64,000 bases of DNA from contig NZ_SBII01000010.1 of the NCBI RefSeq assembly GCF_004028155.1, positions 62,001-126,000 on the forward strand, written 5' to 3'. Shown one piece after another: positions 1-8,472 of this stretch (position 1 is the stretch's first letter; each line of letters starts with the position of its first letter). The translations under genes and the position numbers were made by a program. The stretch is from Flavobacterium cerinum. GTDB taxonomy: Bacteria; Bacteroidota; Bacteroidia; Flavobacteriales; Flavobacteriaceae. The notes below the pieces were generated by a model. It was not told the DNA's origin. It saw only the letters and a list, made by a program, of their open reading frames with translations, and made no database searches.

Positions 1-1227
1 CTCAAAACCGATATTATCCAGGGCAAACATATTAAACTGGGAATTAAAATCAGCCAGATAGTCCTCTCGTTGTGAAGTCATTTTAAAATTGAGCTGATCC
101 TGATATTGGTTCAGTAAATTAAAGTCGGTACTAAGACCTGTAATCGTAAAGGTATTTAAACCTGCATTTTTGTTTTGCTCCAGAATAGTCTTGAACGAAG
201 CATCCGGCTGGTACAATATCAGTACATTATAATCCTGCAGTGATTTTACTTCATTAGGTTTAAGAATGGTTACTTTTCGCTGCTGGTTCGTTTCGATAGA
301 ACGTTTCAATGCGCCAAGATCAGGATGATTTATCGAGGCTATCAAAGCTACTTCAGAACGCTGATCGATAACTTCTACTGCAAAGTTCTTTACGTTGTTG
401 TAGCGGTTCTTCTCTGGTTCGGCAGATGATATTACTGCCCTGTAGGTTTGTACACCTACTTTATCTGCGCTAAGCAATACTGATAGCGACTCTGCCTTTT
501 TGTTTTTAGAGAAGCTAATATTCTGTTTATGCAAAACAGCATTGCCCTGCATGATATTAAAAACGGCATTCACAGTTTTATTTCCGCTATATTGAAGAAA
601 AACTTCTACCGGAAATTTATTTTTTAAAAAGGCATACTTGTTTACGTTTACCTGGCTTACCCTAAGGTCCAGAAATGTAGTTGTATCGCCCAGTACTAAT
701 GGATATACAGCCGTATTTTCACGGAAGCTGTACACATAATCATTACCTATGGTCTGATTACCATCGGTAAGCATAACTACAGGATAATTTGCGTTTCTGT
801 ATAACTGTTTCAGGTTTTGTGCTACCTGATCAATATGTGTTTGTTTACCTTTAAAATCGAGCGGTTTACCACTCTCAAAACCATCTGCAAAGGTATAAAG
901 CTGCACATCATATTTGTCTTTTAATCCTTTGTTTCCTGCTATTTTTGCCGAAAGCGCTGCTGCCAGGCTATCCTGACCCAGCTCTTTTATCGACTGTGAA
1001 TTATCGACCACTATCGGTAACGGAGTCTTAACCGTTTCAAGGTCTTTCCTTGTGATGATCGGGTTAATAAGCAACAGGAAAATAGAGAATAAAGTAACAA
1101 AACGTAAAAAAGCCAAAAAGAAGAACACACGTCCTTTCTTTTTGGCCTTAAAAAGATATTGATAAAACGATAATCCAAACGCTGCAAATGCAGATAATAC
1201 TAACAATACGATCGTAGATGCAGTCAT
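1..1227 (-). CDS. VWA-domain membrane protein, 3' end outside window
   Basis: The frame is open from an ATG at 1227 to the window edge, giving 409 residues without a stop. Two hydrophobic segments lie near residues 4-22 and 36-58. A periplasmic von Willebrand A-like domain follows: VDNSQS fits the DxSxS metal-site motif near residue 92, and MLTDGNQ a second metal-site strand. The layout matches the large Bat-like membrane proteins of Bacteroidetes. I infer an envelope scaffold role; no substrate can be read from the sequence. It lies 49 bp downstream of fabG on the same strand and may share its transcript. The C-terminus cannot be judged. Confidence 0.75.
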   Translation of the reverse strand, partial: MTASTIVLLVLSAFAAFGLSFYQYLFKAKKKGRVFFFLAFLRFVTLFSIFLLLINPIITRKDLETVKTPLPIVVDNSQSIKELGQDSLAAALSAKIAGNKGLKDKYDVQLYTFADGFESGKPLDFKGKQTHIDQVAQNLKQLYRNANYPVVMLTDGNQTIGNDYVYSFRENTAVYPLVLGDTTTFLDLRVSQVNVNKYAFLKNKFPVEVFLQYSGNKTVNAVFNIMQGNAVLHKQNISFSKNKKAESLSVLLSADKVGVQTYRAVISSAEPEKNRYNNVKNFAVEVIDQRSEVALIASINHPDLGALKRSIETNQQRKVTILKPNEVKSLQDYNVLILYQPDASFKTILEQNKNAGLNTFTITGLSTDFNLLNQYQDQLNFKMTSQREDYLADFNSQFNMFALDNIGFE

Positions 1228-1276
1228 TTTTAGTTATCGGGTATTTCTAATATTCAGTACTAATTTTAATAAATGA

Positions 1277-2023
1277 TTAGGTAAGCATTCCGCCGTCTAC
1301 ATTCAGGGTTTGTCCTGTAATGTAAGCAGACATGTCTGATGCCAGGAAAACGCAGGCATTTGCCACATCTTCCGGAGTTCCTCCTCTTTTCAAAGGAATA
1401 CTATCAGCCCATCCTTTTACAACGTCTTCACCTAATTTAGCAGTCATTTCTGTTTCAATAAAACCAGGAGCAATAGCATTACAACGAATGTTTCTTGAAC
1501 CAAGCTCTAAAGCTACCGATTTTGTAAAGCCAATAACACCCGCTTTAGATGCTGCATAATTGGTTTGACCAGCATTACCTGAAACTCCTACCACAGAACT
1601 CATGTTGATGATAGAACCTTTACGCTGCTTAAGCATTGTTTTTTGGATCGCCTTAGTCATATTGAAAACCGACTTAAGGTTTACTTCTATTACTTTATCG
1701 AAATCTTCTTCAGAGATGCGCAGTAATAAATTATCTTTTGTGATACCGGCATTATTGATCAATATATCAACAGTACCAAAGGCAGCAACAACATCATCTA
1801 CCAGTTTTTGTGCTTCGTTAAAATCTCCTGCGTTAGACTGGTATCCTTTAGCTTTAATACCGTAACCGTTAAGTTCTTCTTCAAGTGTTTTAGCTGCTTC
1901 TGCAGAAGCGCTGTATGTAAAAGCAACATTAGCACCATGCTGTGCAAATACTATAGCTATACCACGACCTATCCCTCTGCTTGCGCCGGTAATAATTGCC
2001 GTTTTTCCTTCTAATAATTTCAT
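1277..2023 (-). CDS. fabG: 3-oxoacyl-[acyl-carrier-protein] reductase
   Basis: Reduces 3-oxoacyl-ACP to 3-hydroxyacyl-ACP with NADPH in fatty acid elongation, in the cytosol. At 248 residues it has normal family length for a short-chain dehydrogenase/reductase. The nucleotide-binding glycine motif TGASRGIG is at residues 13-20, NNAG at 90-93, the catalytic Ser at 142-143, and Tyr156 and Lys160 in the YAASK motif. The C-terminal segment ends GQTLNVDGGM, typical of FabG. The ATG at 2023 puts the Rossmann strand at the usual distance. The VWA membrane gene follows 49 bp downstream. Confidence 0.95.
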   Translation of the reverse strand: MKLLEGKTAIITGASRGIGRGIAIVFAQHGANVAFTYSASAEAAKTLEEELNGYGIKAKGYQSNAGDFNEAQKLVDDVVAAFGTVDILINNAGITKDNLLLRISEEDFDKVIEVNLKSVFNMTKAIQKTMLKQRKGSIINMSSVVGVSGNAGQTNYAASKAGVIGFTKSVALELGSRNIRCNAIAPGFIETEMTAKLGEDVVKGWADSIPLKRGGTPEDVANACVFLASDMSAYITGQTLNVDGGMLT

Positions 2024-2092
2024 AGGTTTGTTCTATTTGTTTCTATACAAAGCCACAAATATAATAAAATGTTTGTGGTTTACTCCCGTTTT

Positions 2093-3076
2093 TTATGCTT
2101 CCTCTTTTTCAGGGAACATTACAGATGCTACTACCGATAATATCAGTACACCAGCTACTACGATCAATGAATGCAGTGACTCAATGTGGTATAATGGAGA
2201 TATAACCATTTTTACACCTATGAATGCAAGAATTAATGCAAGACCGTATTTAAGTTTACTAAACAGGTGGATAAAGTTAGCCAGTAAGAAATATAAAGCT
2301 CTTAAACCTAAGATAGCAAATATGTTAGATGTATATAGAATAAACGGATCATCCGGAGCAATAGCAAATATTGCAGGGATAGAATCTACAGCAAAAAGAA
2401 GGTCGGTAAACTCAATTACACCTACAACTACCAATAAAGGAGTTGCTAATTTTTTACCGTTCTCTATTGTAAAGAATTTATCTCCGTCATAATTTTTACT
2501 TACGTTAAAAAATTTATTAACCACTTTAGCACCAGGGCTCTTGTTGAAGTCTTTTTCTGCATCATCATCGTCTTCTGCAAACCATGACTTGATACCTGCA
2601 TAGATAAGGAAGATACCAAAAAGAGTAAGTACAACATTGATCTTAAGCGTGTAACCCATAATTACCATTTCAGGAAGGTAAGTAAGCTTGATAAGCCCAA
2701 CTCCACTGAAGATAAATACAGCTCTAAGTACAAGGGCACCTATAATACCCCAAAATAATACTTTGTGATGGTTCTCTTTTGGAACATTAAAGAAACCAAA
2801 TACAAGAATAAACACGAACAGGTTATCTACCGATAGGGCTTTTTCAATCCAGTAAGCCGACTGAAACTGGGAGAATTTCTCAATCCCCATGTAATAGTAT
2901 ATAACCCCACTGAAAATCATTGAAAGGCTAATCCATACCAACGACCAGGCTATAGCTTCTTTGTTGGTAACCGTATGGCTTTTTTTATTGAAAACACCAA
3001 GATCCAGCAATAGCATTATCACGACCACAATCGAGAATACAGCTATAATGCCGGGATGATTAATTAAGTTATCCAT
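2093..3076 (-). CDS. TerC/Alx family integral membrane protein
   Basis: A 327-residue polytopic membrane protein of the TerC family, with about nine hydrophobic segments. The conserved acidic intramembrane motifs are visible: DNLFVF in the first half and EFTDLLFAVDSIPA in the second. These resemble the metal-handling residues of TerC and of the manganese exporter Alx. Family members support tellurite resistance or metal homeostasis, probably by loading metal onto exported or membrane-bound partners. It is the last gene of the Ter operon, 60 bp after a terD-type gene. Tellurite itself need not be the natural substrate. Confidence 0.92.
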   Translation of the reverse strand: MDNLINHPGIIAVFSIVVVIMLLLDLGVFNKKSHTVTNKEAIAWSLVWISLSMIFSGVIYYYMGIEKFSQFQSAYWIEKALSVDNLFVFILVFGFFNVPKENHHKVLFWGIIGALVLRAVFIFSGVGLIKLTYLPEMVIMGYTLKINVVLTLFGIFLIYAGIKSWFAEDDDDAEKDFNKSPGAKVVNKFFNVSKNYDGDKFFTIENGKKLATPLLVVVGVIEFTDLLFAVDSIPAIFAIAPDDPFILYTSNIFAILGLRALYFLLANFIHLFSKLKYGLALILAFIGVKMVISPLYHIESLHSLIVVAGVLILSVVASVMFPEKEEA

Positions 3077-3136
3077 TATATATAGTATGTGTTTTTATTG
3101 TTAATGTGCCTGAAATGATAACAGGCTGTTTTAATA

Positions 3137-3796
3137 TTACAAATATGATTTTACAATTCTCTGAATAGTTTGCCCTAAGAATACATCTTCTGTAGGATCA
3201 CCTATCGCGCTAAATTTCCATTCTCCTTCACGTTTGTATAGTTTGCCCATAATAATAGACTGTTTACCTCTGTACTGTCCATCAGCAGCAACGTTATAAG
3301 ATGCAAATTCAGAAACCACTTTTGTTGGTGTTCCTTCATACATCCTGATCTTTGCATATGGTATTTGAGAAAAGTCTTCTTTACCTGCATTATTAAGGAA
3401 AAAGAATATCTGTGATACATTAGCATTTATCCTGCTAAGGTCTACCGTGATAATCTCATTATCAAGTCCGTCATCACCTCCTGCATCGCCGGCAAGGTCA
3501 TCACCGGAGTGTTTCATGGCTTTATCAGAAGTTTCCAGTTTTCCTTTTTGAAGTCCGAATTTCTGTAAAACTTCTAACTTGTACAGTGGAGAATACAAAT
3601 GGTCGCAAATCTTGTTCTGGCTGTCTATAAGTACACAGCTCAAATCAAGATCAATATTTTGTACTTTTTTAGAAAGTCCTAAAAAGCCTTTACTTTCTAT
3701 TGCACCCCAGTTCACACCTACACAAAAATTGGTTAGTGATTCGCCACTGGCTTTTTTAAGGTCAATTTTTTGCCCTTTTACTAAGTTAATTGCCAT
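3137..3796 (-). CDS. TerD family protein (long form, 219 aa)
   Basis: TerD-domain protein, one of four in the operon. Members bind Ca2+ through acidic clusters and are thought to assemble with TerC and other Ter proteins at the inner membrane face. The N-terminal MAINLVKGQKIDL is the standard TerD start. The acidic metal-binding stretch HSGDDLAGDAGGDDGLDNE lies near residues 96-114. The second half has the usual IRMYEGTP and YKREGEWKFSAIGDPTED segments. It resembles the 202-residue copy at 6474-7082 more than the 184-residue copies. It begins 5 bp after the stop of the upstream terD and is surely cotranscribed with it. Confidence 0.93.
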   Translation of the reverse strand: MAINLVKGQKIDLKKASGESLTNFCVGVNWGAIESKGFLGLSKKVQNIDLDLSCVLIDSQNKICDHLYSPLYKLEVLQKFGLQKGKLETSDKAMKHSGDDLAGDAGGDDGLDNEIITVDLSRINANVSQIFFFLNNAGKEDFSQIPYAKIRMYEGTPTKVVSEFASYNVAADGQYRGKQSIIMGKLYKREGEWKFSAIGDPTEDVFLGQTIQRIVKSYL

Positions 3797-3801
3797 AATT
3801 A

Positions 3802-4356
3802 TTAGTTGTATTTATTTAAAAAGTCCTGAAGTCCACCTTTCATCCCCGCTCCTACAGCTTCAAACTTCCATTCGTTATTTCTCTTGTAAATTCTACCGAA
3901 TTCTACAGCTGTTTCTATAGAGAAATCTTCGTCTAGCTCATATTTTACAAGCTCGGTATTATTAGAACTATCAACAATTCTGATAAATGAGTTCCTTATC
4001 TGGCCAAAGTTCTGCCTTCTGGTATCTGCCTGATGAATTGTTACCACAAAACATATCTCGGCAGCATCCGGAGATATTTTAGAAAGGTCAACCATTATCT
4101 TTTCATCATCGCCATCTCCATCTCCTGTAAGATTATCTCCTGTGTGCACTACTGCTTCATCCGGAGATTTCAGGTTGTTGTAATAAACAAAATAGCTATC
4201 GTTAATGATCTTGCCGTTTGCACCAAGAATAAATATTGAAACGTCAAGATCAAACCCCTCGCCTGTATTGCTTGAATTTGTATCCCATCCAAGCCCTACA
4301 TTAAATTTTGGAGCCGAAATATTTTGTCTTTGTCCTTTTTCTAAATTAATTGCCAT
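3802..4356 (-). CDS. TerD family protein (short form, 184 aa)
   Basis: Short TerD-type Ca2+-binding stress protein of 184 residues. It begins MAINLEKGQR and carries two acidic Ca2+-site regions: DLDVSIFILG, and HTGDNLTGDGDGDDE near residues 71-85. It ends in YKRNNEWKFEAVGAGM followed by a GGLQDFLNKYN tail. It is nearly collinear with the copy at 7092-7646, so the operon contains two pairs of one long and one short form. It starts 5 bp after the 325-residue gene upstream. The pairing suggests an internal duplication of a long-short terD unit. Confidence 0.93.
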   Translation of the reverse strand: MAINLEKGQRQNISAPKFNVGLGWDTNSSNTGEGFDLDVSIFILGANGKIINDSYFVYYNNLKSPDEAVVHTGDNLTGDGDGDDEKIMVDLSKISPDAAEICFVVTIHQADTRRQNFGQIRNSFIRIVDSSNNTELVKYELDEDFSIETAVEFGRIYKRNNEWKFEAVGAGMKGGLQDFLNKYN

Positions 4357-4361
4357 TTTTT

Positions 4362-5339
4362 CTACTTTGAATTAATATTAATATTTAGCATTGCTCTTAA
4401 AATATTGGTCTGTTCGTCTACATTTTGCAGCTCGTCCAGAAAATCTACACCCGATATCTTTTCCAGATAACTGGCAAGCACCTCTTCCACATCTTTCGCT
4501 ATAGAAGTTTTTACGGTGCCTAATTTTTCTTTCAACTGATCACTCTTTGCCTTAAGATCCATTATTATCCTGCTTTTATTGGACAGGTTCTTCGACAAAT
4601 CTATCGTTTTACTATCTTCTTCATGAAGAAAATAAAATGACTTCTCACTGTTTATGAAAATAAATTTATCGTTAGAGTCTATAAAATCATAGACTTCAAC
4701 AACATTGTTTTCATGCATCAATCCACAGGCAAATTTTATCCTGAAATTAAGTATATTAAGCCTGCCCAACAGTTTTCTTTCTATTGTAGCAAACTCATTA
4801 CTGTAGGCGCTTTTTCTATCACTACTGGTAATTCTGGCAAAGTCTTCACCTGAAATTTCCCTGTAATACTCGGTACTCCTTTTTCCTGAAAATAAAACGA
4901 TATCACCCCAACTAAATGGTGCTACTCCTCCTGCAGCCAGCATGTTATACAACTCCTGCAATTTAGCCGACATGGTTCTGGCGTGTTTCCTTGACTCATC
5001 GGTAAAATTTGCAGCGGCGGTTTCTGTTTCCAGTTTACGGCACAAGTCGTCATTGATATAAATTTCGTCAGATATCAGGAGGTATTGCTGTTCCTTCGCC
5101 TTTTTAAGCTTCTGGAACAGTTCGATCAGGGTGCTGGTGTATTGTACATGAAACAATTCCAGCTTATTAACATCAAGGTTTTTATTCTTTTCAAAAAGAT
5201 TGTGAATAATTTTTGTGCGTATAAAAACCGCAAAAAGATCTTTATGGTTAAAAAAATTAGATAACATTTTTAAAACCAATAATTTCTTGTTGCTCTCCTG
5301 AATCACCTGAGCATATATTTCTTCCTGCTCTTCCGTCAT
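4362..5339 (-). CDS. Ter-operon protein of unknown function, 325 aa
   Basis: I do not recognise a family by sequence. It is a mostly helical, soluble protein with no signal peptide or membrane segment. A charged N-terminal helical region covers about residues 1-130. A middle segment contains SWGDIVLFSGKRSTEYY, and a C-terminal stretch near residues 255-300 looks like a coiled coil. It sits between the TelA homologue (32 bp upstream) and a terD gene (5 bp downstream), so a role with the Ter/TelA complex is inferred from position only. A structural adaptor is one reading; an enzyme is not excluded. Confidence 0.75.
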   Translation of the reverse strand: MTEEQEEIYAQVIQESNKKLLVLKMLSNFFNHKDLFAVFIRTKIIHNLFEKNKNLDVNKLELFHVQYTSTLIELFQKLKKAKEQQYLLISDEIYINDDLCRKLETETAAANFTDESRKHARTMSAKLQELYNMLAAGGVAPFSWGDIVLFSGKRSTEYYREISGEDFARITSSDRKSAYSNEFATIERKLLGRLNILNFRIKFACGLMHENNVVEVYDFIDSNDKFIFINSEKSFYFLHEEDSKTIDLSKNLSNKSRIIMDLKAKSDQLKEKLGTVKTSIAKDVEEVLASYLEKISGVDFLDELQNVDEQTNILRAMLNININSK

Positions 5340-5371
5340 TTACATTTATTGTCCGCGCTATTTTGCGGTTT

Positions 5372-6463
5372 TTAACTAATTACCCCTTTTTTAAGCTCTG
5401 CTTCAAGACTTTGCAGTCCGGCATCAAGTTCCCTTCTTGTCTGGGTACCCTGCTCATGGATCTGTTTCACTTCAGTAAGCGTATCGATAAGGGATTTTGT
5501 TGTCATTTTTAATGTTTCCAGCGATACAATGGTATTCTCGTTCTCTCTCGCTACTTCTATACTGTTTGTTTTCAGCATTTCTGCATTCTTCTGTAGTATA
5601 GTGTTTGTAGTCTCAGATACTTTTCGCTGTACTTCAATATTTTGTCTCTGTCTTTGTAGTGCTACTGCGAGTGTAAGCTGGTTTTTCCATACCGGCATTG
5701 TTGTGGTAAGGATAGACTGCGCTTTTTCTGCCAGTGACGTATTATTGTTCTGTACTACTCTTATTTGTGCTAATGACTGCAGTAATATAAAACGAACAAC
5801 TTTCATATCGGCAAGCCTTTTGTCCAGCCTGTTTATAAAAGTTCTTTTGTCTGATATTTCATAATCCTGGTACTGAGACGCATTTGCTTCCATTTGGGCA
5901 AGCTCTTCGCTAAGCTCCGTGAAACGAAGCTGTCCGGCAACAATATACTTTTCCATCTCCTTGATAAGCTCCACATTACCATCAAACATAGTTTGAAGTG
6001 AGGTGTTGTCTTTTATCGAGTTGATCATACCAGCTTTTACCTTGTTGCTTATCCTGTCAACATTAGCAGTAATCTTGTCGTACTTCTGGAACAGTTGTTT
6101 TACATCAATAACCAGCTTTTTAAGCAATGGCACTTTTGACATAAATCTCTGGAAAGCATTTTTGTTCAGCTCATCAACATCGATATAATTTAGCTCAGCT
6201 AATAGATCGTTGATAAGTACACCTACTTCTCCACCCTGCTGTACCCTTACGTTAGAAAGGAACGTATCACTCTGCTTTGCAATAGTGTTTTGTATCTCTG
6301 CACCATAATTAAGTATCGAGTTTACATCCTTTTCATTAAGCTGGTTGGCTATAGGCCTGTATGTATTTGTAACTTCTGTGTCAGAAACATTGGCAAGGTT
6401 AACATTTCCTTCTTTGTCCATAGGACCGGAAATACCTGGCAGCGTTAATTCTTTATTTTCCAT
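5372..6463 (-). CDS. TelA/toxic-anion-resistance family protein
   Basis: A 363-residue, almost entirely alpha-helical protein with the TelA pattern. It has a variable N-terminal 40 residues, then long coiled-coil helices containing VPLLKKLVIDVKQLFQKYD and the conserved core near PVWKNQLTLAVALQRQRQ. TelA (KlaA/YceH-like) proteins accompany TerD and TerC and are implicated in tolerance to tellurite and to phage or envelope stress; the mechanism is unsettled. It lies 10 bp after the upstream terD gene. Length and helical layout fit the family, and no disruption is seen. Confidence 0.9.
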   Translation of the reverse strand: MENKELTLPGISGPMDKEGNVNLANVSDTEVTNTYRPIANQLNEKDVNSILNYGAEIQNTIAKQSDTFLSNVRVQQGGEVGVLINDLLAELNYIDVDELNKNAFQRFMSKVPLLKKLVIDVKQLFQKYDKITANVDRISNKVKAGMINSIKDNTSLQTMFDGNVELIKEMEKYIVAGQLRFTELSEELAQMEANASQYQDYEISDKRTFINRLDKRLADMKVVRFILLQSLAQIRVVQNNNTSLAEKAQSILTTTMPVWKNQLTLAVALQRQRQNIEVQRKVSETTNTILQKNAEMLKTNSIEVARENENTIVSLETLKMTTKSLIDTLTEVKQIHEQGTQTRRELDAGLQSLEAELKKGVIS

Positions 6464-6473
6464 TTAATTAGGA

Positions 6474-7082
6474 TTATAGGTGATTTTGCTGAATGGTAAC
6501 AATTGTTTCTTCCAGCTTTTTATCTGCTGTAGGAGTTCCGATGGCATTGAATTTCCATTCGCCATTTCTTTTGTAGAATACACCAAGTATCATTGATACG
6601 CTGCCTGCAAAAGCTTTTTCGTTAGCAACATCATACTTAGCGAATACTTCGGTTACGCGTGTTGGAGTACCTTCATATATTCTGATCGATGCAAACGGGA
6701 TGTCTTTAAAATCCTGACCGCGGAAACTATTTATAAAGAAAGCTACATAGTTTGCAGATGGCGAAAGCTGCGTGAAATCAAGTGTTATCACTTCATTATC
6801 AAGTCCGTCATCACCATTTAAATCTCCGGTAAGATCGTCACCGCTGTGTTTTATTGCCTGATCGTCAGATTTCAGTTTCCTGAAGCTAACGGTATCTATA
6901 TTTCTTTTATTCTCGTCGTATACTGCGCAGCTTGCATCTAAGTCTACAGCTTCTTTTTTTGTACCGAAAAGACCTTTTTTCTCAAGGGCTCCCCAGTTAA
7001 TGCCTACACAAATACTCTGAAGTTTAGAACCGTTGCTTTTCTCCAGATTGATACGTTGTCCTTTTTCTAAATTAATTGCCAT
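6474..7082 (-). CDS. TerD family protein (long form, 202 aa)
   Basis: Second long-form TerD protein. It starts MAINLEKGQRINLEKSNGSK and has VGINWGALEKKGLFG, the acidic Ca2+-binding stretch HSGDDLTGDLNGDDGLDNE near residues 79-97, then IRIYEGTPTRVTEVF and FYKRNGEWKFNAIGTPT. It is collinear with the 219-residue copy at 3137-3796. It starts 9 bp after the short-form terD stop. TerD proteins are cytosolic or peripheral and thought to act with TerC. Which of the four copies is essential cannot be told from sequence. Confidence 0.93.
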   Translation of the reverse strand: MAINLEKGQRINLEKSNGSKLQSICVGINWGALEKKGLFGTKKEAVDLDASCAVYDENKRNIDTVSFRKLKSDDQAIKHSGDDLTGDLNGDDGLDNEVITLDFTQLSPSANYVAFFINSFRGQDFKDIPFASIRIYEGTPTRVTEVFAKYDVANEKAFAGSVSMILGVFYKRNGEWKFNAIGTPTADKKLEETIVTIQQNHL

Positions 7083-7091
7083 TGCCTTGTC

Positions 7092-7646
7092 TTAGTTATA
7101 TTTGTTTAAATAATCCTGTAAACCGCCTCTCATTCCGGCACCTACAGCTTCAAATTTCCACTCACCATTTCTTTTGTAAATCCTTCCGAATTCTACAGCA
7201 GTTTCTATAGAGAAATCTTCTTCGAGTTCATATTTTACAATTTCGGTATTGTTTGCTGCATCTACGATACGTACAAACGAATTTCTAACCTGTCCGAAGT
7301 TTTGTTTTCTTGCATCAGCATCGTGTATCGTTACTACGATACAGATCTCTGTAGCCCTTGGATCTATTTTAGAAAGGTCTACAATAATTTGTTCGTCATC
7401 GCCGTCGCCGTCTCCGGTTAGGTTGTCTCCGGTATGCTCAATTGCTTCGTCAGGTGATTTAAGATTATTATAAAATATAAAAAAATCGTCTGCAAGTAGT
7501 TTCTTGTTGTCACCCATAATAAATATTGACGCATCAAGATCAAACTGTGCTCCGGTTGCAGATGAGTTAGTATCCCATCCCAAGCCTATAGTAAACTTAG
7601 GTGCATTTAAGGTTTCACGTTGACCTTTCTGTAAATTGATAGCCAT
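7092..7646 (-). CDS. TerD family protein (short form, 184 aa)
   Basis: Short TerD-type protein whose first codons overlap the 3' end of the phosphoribosyltransferase gene by 32 bp, which points to translational coupling. Acidic Ca2+-binding segments DLDASIFIMG and HTGDNLTGDGDGDDE are intact, as is the closing YKRNGEWKFEAVGAGM block. It is nearly collinear with the 184-residue copy at 3802-4356. The start at 7646 gives the standard MAINLQKGQR N-terminus shared by all four copies, which supports the overlap being real. Confidence 0.94.
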   Translation of the reverse strand: MAINLQKGQRETLNAPKFTIGLGWDTNSSATGAQFDLDASIFIMGDNKKLLADDFFIFYNNLKSPDEAIEHTGDNLTGDGDGDDEQIIVDLSKIDPRATEICIVVTIHDADARKQNFGQVRNSFVRIVDAANNTEIVKYELEEDFSIETAVEFGRIYKRNGEWKFEAVGAGMRGGLQDYLNKYN

Positions 7647-8472
7647 AATTTGTTGTTTTATTGGTTAAACTATTATTTATATAATCAAGATTCGTTATAT
7701 ACTCGTCTATTGTATGATAATTGTTGCTTAGCGCAAGATCAAACAATTGGTGTTTCAGCCTTGTAGGCACTGCAGCTACAAGTTTTAAAAAGTCTTTTTC
7801 TTCCAGTTTTAAAATGTACTTTACAATACGGGTATTAAAAGAAAAAGATACAGAGTTCACTATAGAAATAAGGCTATGTATGTCTTTAACATAGAAATAG
7901 TTATAGTAATTCTCGATATTAGGATGGATATCTTTATTGATCAGTTCGGCAAAGTATACAAAGGCAAATTCGCCTTCTACGTTGTACTCGTCCAGTATCT
8001 TTTTTACGATATGCTCGTGGCTCCCTGTAATTTTTATATCGTCTATAAAAAGGCACAGCTTACCGCTAATGTAGTTCCTGTCGATATAATAGGTATCGTT
8101 AGAGATCAGTTTTACTCTGTCGTTAAAATCAAGGCTGCCATAATCTGTAGTATAGGTTTGGTTCCTGTAAATCTTAGATTCTGCCAGTGCTTTTTTCTTA
8201 TTGTCAAACAGGAATTTATTCATTCGCAGTTTAAAATAATGGCACAAGTAGTTTGAGGCCGTTGGTATTGACAGGTAAGGACTTGGCAGTATCACGATCT
8301 CATCATGCGACAGGATAAGTTCTTTATTGTTTTCAATAAAGCCTTCGAAAAGTTCATTTGCAAATTTCTCGGCATAGGAATTCTCACCAAATTTAAATTT
8401 GCTGTACTCAGATTCCGAAAAAGGGCAATCATTTTTGTCTGTAATTTTATACAGGCTGTAAGTTAAGTTCAT
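7615..8472 (-). CDS. Ter-associated phosphoribosyltransferase-like protein
   Basis: A 285-residue protein with a PRTase-type PRPP loop: LCLFIDDIKITGSHEHIVKK near residues 139-158 matches two hydrophobic residues, D-D-x-x-x-T-G. Earlier, IVILPSPYLSIPTASNYL fits the strand that begins the PRTase fold. Comparative genomics of Ter systems (Anantharaman, Iyer and Aravind) describes operons pairing TerD and TelA with PRTase and HAD proteins, proposed to make a nucleotide-like product. The reaction here is unknown. The gene overlaps HAD by 26 bp at its start and terD by 32 bp at its end, so all three are translationally coupled. Confidence 0.8.
   Translation of the reverse strand: MNLTYSLYKITDKNDCPFSESEYSKFKFGENSYAEKFANELFEGFIENNKELILSHDEIVILPSPYLSIPTASNYLCHYFKLRMNKFLFDNKKKALAESKIYRNQTYTTDYGSLDFNDRVKLISNDTYYIDRNYISGKLCLFIDDIKITGSHEHIVKKILDEYNVEGEFAFVYFAELINKDIHPNIENYYNYFYVKDIHSLISIVNSVSFSFNTRIVKYILKLEEKDFLKLVAAVPTRLKHQLFDLALSNNYHTIDEYITNLDYINNSLTNKTTNYGYQFTERST

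Noticed and set aside
2028..2492. A 154-residue plus-strand frame across the TerC gene
   Set aside because: It is antisense to a clear TerC homologue and has no family features.
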